26,980 nt of DNA from positions 1-26,980 of the forward strand of contig JBKEBQ010000014.1 in NCBI GenBank assembly GCA_047973225.1. Reading direction: 5' to 3'. Of the stretch, positions 23,984 through 26,980 are shown in pieces (the stretch's first letter is position 1; each line of letters begins with the position of its first letter). The notes below the pieces were generated by a model. That model had not been told where the DNA came from. It searched no databases and saw only the letters and a program-made list of their open reading frames with translations. This DNA is from JBKEBQ01 sp047973225 (GTDB taxonomy: Bacteria > Bacillota_I > Bacilli_A > Erysipelotrichales > Erysipelotrichaceae). Made by a program: the position numbers and the translations under genes.

Positions 23984-24688
23984 TTATTTGAACACGCTAC
24001 GATCAACGATCACATCAACATTTGGATGCAACCAAAGAAATGATGCTGGCAAATTTGTTGAAATATTTTCGGTGAAAAACTGCTTTATAACTTCATCTTT
24101 TTTTGACCCAGTGATTAATAAAATTACTTTTTTTGAACGCATAATTTGCCCCATACCAACACTCATTCCCCTTGTGATATCTCTTTCTTTTATCATATCA
24201 TGCGTTCGCGTTTTAACATCTAAATCAATCGCAAACGAGTTATTGTGTAGTGTTTTCGCTGGTTCATTCAAACCCAAATGTCCGTTCATGCCAAGACCCA
24301 AAACACAAACATCAATGGGTCTATTTTGAAGTAGCTCATCCATTCTTGCAATCTCTTCTTCAACATTTTTTGTGGCAGGGTTCATCCCCATAAAGTTTTC
24401 ATCACCCATTGCCAATGGATCAATGATAAGATCTCTTAAAAACTTTTCACATGAATCCTTATCATCCTTTTCTATGCCAATCCATTCATCTAATTTTGTA
24501 ACAAATAGACTTGTGCTATCGATATTTTCTTTTTTTATTTCTTCCACAAATTTTTGAATTGCTTTTTTAGGTGAAGCACCACTTGCCAAGCAAAAATTAG
24601 CAGAAGCTTTGATCTTCAGCTCATCAACCAGCATATTCTTACAAACATTTGATAGTTCTTCATAATCTTCAACATATGTTATCTTCAT
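23984..24688 (-). CDS. agaI: Galactosamine/glucosamine-6-phosphate isomerase-deaminase, AgaI-like
   Basis: A 234-residue member of the NagB/AgaI group, converting an amino-sugar 6-phosphate to a ketose 6-phosphate and ammonia. Seen motifs are FCLASGASPKKAI (32-44), TKLDEWIGI with D67-E68, and VLGLGMNGHLGLNEPAKT (129-146), with H137 and E142. The position of the NagB general base (D141 in E. coli, GPDGH) is Asn135 here, and GLGxNGHLGxNEP is the AgaI version of the motif, so I prefer galactosamine-6-phosphate over glucosamine-6-phosphate. It is shorter than E. coli NagB (266). It is the last gene of an operon with EIIA-Glc, an isomerase/epimerase and an aldo/keto reductase. AAGGTGATAT precedes the ATG. 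Confidence 0.85.
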   Translation of the reverse strand: MKITYVEDYEELSNVCKNMLVDELKIKASANFCLASGASPKKAIQKFVEEIKKENIDSTSLFVTKLDEWIGIEKDDKDSCEKFLRDLIIDPLAMGDENFMGMNPATKNVEEEIARMDELLQNRPIDVCVLGLGMNGHLGLNEPAKTLHNNSFAIDLDVKTRTHDMIKERDITRGMSVGMGQIMRSKKVILLITGSKKDEVIKQFFTENISTNLPASFLWLHPNVDVIVDRSVFK

Positions 24689-24742
24689 ATATCACCTTAT
24701 TTTATGACATTTGCCATATCACCTTTCTATTGTGTAATCAAT

Positions 24743-25222
24743 TTATTCAAAAGAAAGCAGCACATCTTTTTCACTAATAATTTGTCCTTTTTCCCTTACA
24801 ATATTTAATTTATAATTATCTGCCTTCAACACCACAACCGGACTTATCAATACAGATTGATTATTCTTTAAAGATGCCTCATCAATCTGCAATATCTTTT
24901 CACCTTGTTTTACCCTATCACCTTGTTTTTTTAAAGGCTTAAAGACACCTGCCTTTAAGTTTACCGTTTCTAATCCAATATGAACTAATATTTCTATACC
25001 TTGCTCACTCGTAATCCCAAACGCATGGGCACTCGGCAACAATATTGATGATATCACGCCATCAAAAGGGGCATAAACATCGCCTTTGAGATATTCAATC
25101 GCAATTCCTTCACCCATCATTTTCTTTGAAAATACAGGATCTGGCACTTCCTCTATTGGCAGTACCACGCCATGAATGGGGGAATATAATTCAATTTTCT
25201 TTTTCTTAAAAAACGTAAACAC
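24743..25222 (-). CDS. Free-standing PTS EIIA, glucose family (Crr/PtsG-EIIA type)
   Basis: A 159-residue EIIA(Glc)-family protein, a beta-barrel phosphocarrier. H66 in LPSAHAFGI and H81 in ILVHIGLETVNLKAG correspond to the H75/H90 pair of E. coli EIIA-Glc, with H81 as the phosphorylation site. SPIHGVVLPIEEVPDPVFS is the typical start. It begins with GTG (25220-25222) behind an AAGGAG ribosome binding site, two nt after the isomerase stop. No glucose-family EIIB/EIIC lies in the window, so it either serves a permease upstream beyond the right edge or elsewhere. In Bacillota such single EIIA genes often feed amino-sugar or disaccharide EIIBC permeases. Confidence 0.93.
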   Translation of the reverse strand: MFTFFKKKKIELYSPIHGVVLPIEEVPDPVFSKKMMGEGIAIEYLKGDVYAPFDGVISSILLPSAHAFGITSEQGIEILVHIGLETVNLKAGVFKPLKKQGDRVKQGEKILQIDEASLKNNQSVLISPVVVLKADNYKLNIVREKGQIISEKDVLLSFE

Positions 25223-25224
25223 CT

Positions 25225-26004
25225 TTATTCTCCTTGCAACTCTTTCATAATACTTTTTAAATACTCAAAAGAATATTTCATATCTGCATAGATATCTTCT
25301 TTTGTGCTGTCTTGTTCAATCGCAAATGATTGAATGCCATTATCCATACCCCATTTTAGAATGCTTTTGAAATCCACATTTCCTTTTCCACACGGCCTTA
25401 AGTTCGTATCCATGTCCTTTAAATCAAGAGATGTATCAATATCTTTCAAATGAATAGTTAAAATACGTTGTTTATACTGATTTATATACGAAACAATGTC
25501 TTGTTGCGCTACGCTCAACCAATATGTATCAGGTTCTGGATGAATTTTAATTCCATCTTCCTCTAAACAAATATAATCCATAATTTTAAAATTATCAACT
25601 TTATTATTAAAGTCATATTCGGGAGAGTGTAGCCCAACCTTAAACCCATGTTCTTCTAGTGTTTTTGCCGCTTTTATCAAAGCATATTTTGTAAATTTAT
25701 ATCCATATTCGACTTGAAATTCATCTTCTATATATTTTAAATAAACTTCTTTACAGTTGAATAGTTCCCCTTCGGCAATAATACCTTCAACATCACTAAT
25801 AAATCGATCATGTTTGATATGCATACTATCAACAATTAATCCACTTTTTTCAATGGCATCTTTAATACACTGTGGGTCTCTGCCACGCATCCCATCCAAT
25901 TGAATGTGATCAAATCCTAAATCTTTGACTTTTTGGAAACATAATTCTGGATTTTTTTCAATTTCTTTTCGAAACCCATACATTTGGCATACAAACTTAC
26001 TCAT
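25225..26004 (-). CDS. Sugar phosphate isomerase/epimerase, AP-endonuclease-2 fold
   Basis: A 259-residue TIM-barrel protein of the xylose-isomerase-like (AP_endonuc_2) superfamily. Likely metal and substrate residues are H126 and E129 (GLHSPEYDF), H155, E157 and D159 (IHPEPDTYW), H185 (LTIHLKDID) and E230 (FAIEQDS), followed by CGKGNVDFKSIL, the typical G-x-G-x-V-D-F motif. Such proteins isomerise or epimerise keto sugars or act in inositol-type pathways. It overlaps the aldo/keto reductase by 8 nt and precedes EIIA-Glc by 2 nt. Its exact substrate cannot be set from sequence; an amino-sugar or uncommon hexose derivative is inferred from the operon. Confidence 0.85.
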   Translation of the reverse strand: MSKFVCQMYGFRKEIEKNPELCFQKVKDLGFDHIQLDGMRGRDPQCIKDAIEKSGLIVDSMHIKHDRFISDVEGIIAEGELFNCKEVYLKYIEDEFQVEYGYKFTKYALIKAAKTLEEHGFKVGLHSPEYDFNNKVDNFKIMDYICLEEDGIKIHPEPDTYWLSVAQQDIVSYINQYKQRILTIHLKDIDTSLDLKDMDTNLRPCGKGNVDFKSILKWGMDNGIQSFAIEQDSTKEDIYADMKYSFEYLKSIMKELQGE

Positions 26005-26962
26005 AAGTATTCCTTTCTAAATCTAAAAATGCTAGTTCATTCGCACTTAGTTTCACTTCACTTCCTTCAATAGAACTTATAAGTTCTGCTTTTGTTTCTG
26101 GTCCAATCGCTGCCGCAACTGCGAAAGGTTGATGCAGCAACCATGCTAACGCAATTTGAATCGGTGTTTTTTTCTTCAATCCAGCTAGTGTAACACAGCG
26201 ATCATATCGTTCCCAATTCTCTTTGTTGTAAAAACATGCACGCATCTCTTCATCATCACATGTATCTCGCGTAAATCTTCCTGAGAAAAATCCTCCTGCT
26301 TGCGATGACCAAGAAATCATCGCGATATCATTTTCTTTGTGCCACTCTACCATCTCATCACTTGCTGATACACATCCTGGCCATCTTGGCATCATCGGTC
26401 GAGCCAAACTTAAATTTGGTGAATTGAAAGTTAATGGATGTAGATCATGTTCTTTCGCATAAGCATTTGCCTCCACAATTCTATCCAATTCCCAATTGGA
26501 AACACCTGCTGCATATATATTTCCAATTTCAATTTGATAATGTAATTCTTCCATGATTTCACTCACTGGAGTATTCACATCATCACGGTGCAAGGCAAAC
26601 ATTTCCACGTGATCAACACCCATTGTTTTAAGACTATGTTCTATATCTTCGCGTATGCAAGCTGCATTTACTCGACTAACATCACGTGCTTCACGTTTGG
26701 GATGACATCCTTTCGTAAAAATCACGACCTGTTCTCTTTTTTTGGTTTTCGCTAGCCAAGCACCAATGGCAGGTTCTGAATGTCGATAATGTTCTGCAGT
26801 ATCGAACGCATTCCCACCACATTCCATATATTTTTCAATCATCTCACACACGAAATCTGCATTGTCAGGTCTCAAAAAATCTGCTGATCCTAAAAATAAA
26901 TTACTTGCTTCTATTTCTATTTTTTCGCCTTTTTTCCAACCTTTTATTTTGATTTTTTTCAT
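25997..26962 (-). CDS. Aldo/keto reductase
   Basis: A 321-residue NADPH-dependent oxidoreductase of the aldo/keto reductase superfamily. The catalytic tetrad is complete: D54 and Y59 (AFDTAEHYRHSE), K84 (IFTKGCHP) and H125 (MFALHRDD). IQIALAWLLHQPF and AAIGPETKAEL form the C-terminal cofactor end. It lies at the right edge of the window with its ribosome binding site (AGAGGAAAC) visible and probably continues an operon that starts further upstream. Together with the isomerase it may oxidise or reduce an unusual sugar. Operon mates support carbohydrate metabolism, but the substrate is unknown. Confidence 0.93.
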   Translation of the reverse strand: MKKIKIKGWKKGEKIEIEASNLFLGSADFLRPDNADFVCEMIEKYMECGGNAFDTAEHYRHSEPAIGAWLAKTKKREQVVIFTKGCHPKREARDVSRVNAACIREDIEHSLKTMGVDHVEMFALHRDDVNTPVSEIMEELHYQIEIGNIYAAGVSNWELDRIVEANAYAKEHDLHPLTFNSPNLSLARPMMPRWPGCVSASDEMVEWHKENDIAMISWSSQAGGFFSGRFTRDTCDDEEMRACFYNKENWERYDRCVTLAGLKKKTPIQIALAWLLHQPFAVAAAIGPETKAELISSIEGSEVKLSANELAFLDLERNTYE

Positions 26963-26980
26963 TTTGTTTCCTCTTTATTT

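Noticed and set aside
1..26980. CRISPR array, tRNA or rRNA genes, prophage or integrase
   Set aside because: No repeated spacer pattern, cloverleaf-like segment, rRNA stretch, phage structural gene or recombinase reading frame was seen on either strand.

Overview
The window looks like the chromosome of a low-GC Gram-positive bacterium (Bacillota), probably a fermentative, host-associated one. The base composition is AT-rich, ribosome binding sites are strong AGGAG types, CcpA-type cre sequences precede catabolic operons, and three phosphotransferase (PTS) loci are packed into 27 kb with RpiR and PucR regulators. Nearly all genes lie on the minus strand; only the three regulators and a dead LacI gene are on the plus strand. 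The species cannot be read from the sequence. No rRNA, tRNA, CRISPR array, intact insertion sequence or phage gene was seen.

Region 1 (1-642) is a decayed stretch with the frameshifted N-terminal helix-turn-helix of a lost regulator, followed by a strong terminator. Region 2 (643-6104) is a D-glucosaminate-type operon: mannose-family PTS EIIA, EIIB, EIIC, EIID, then a PLP-dependent ammonia-lyase (DgaE) and a KDGP aldolase (DgaF), in the same order as Salmonella dgaABCDEF. A divergent RpiR-family regulator replaces the sigma-54 activator known there. The shared intergenic region holds a near-consensus promoter, a palindrome on its -10 box and a cre site. Region 3 (6105-7078) is a decayed stretch with the C-terminal half of a LacI-family regulator gene.

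Region 4 (7079-17250) is the most interesting block. It has two paralogous NCS2-like permeases, a cysteine hydrolase resembling biuret hydrolase, DUF2877 (YlbF-like), FdrA, DUF1116 (YlbE-like) and a carbamate kinase, controlled by a divergent PucR-type regulator. The FdrA/YlbE/YlbF set is associated with oxamate carbamoyltransferase in E. coli, and carbamate kinase then makes ATP from carbamoyl phosphate. The operon therefore looks like an ATP-yielding pathway for a small ureide or amide. No allantoin genes are present, so the substrate is open; oxalurate or biuret/allophanate are my candidates.

Region 5 (17415-23559) is a second mannose-family PTS (EIIB, EIIC, EIID, EIIA) whose first gene encodes an unrecognised 836-residue, probably glycosidase-like cytoplasmic protein, with its own divergent RpiR regulator. 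Region 6 (23984-26962) is the downstream part of an amino-sugar operon: AgaI-like galactosamine-6-phosphate isomerase/deaminase, a free-standing glucose-type EIIA, a sugar phosphate isomerase/epimerase and an aldo/keto reductase. It probably continues beyond the right edge. Convergent or operon-end junctions carry clear hairpin terminators.
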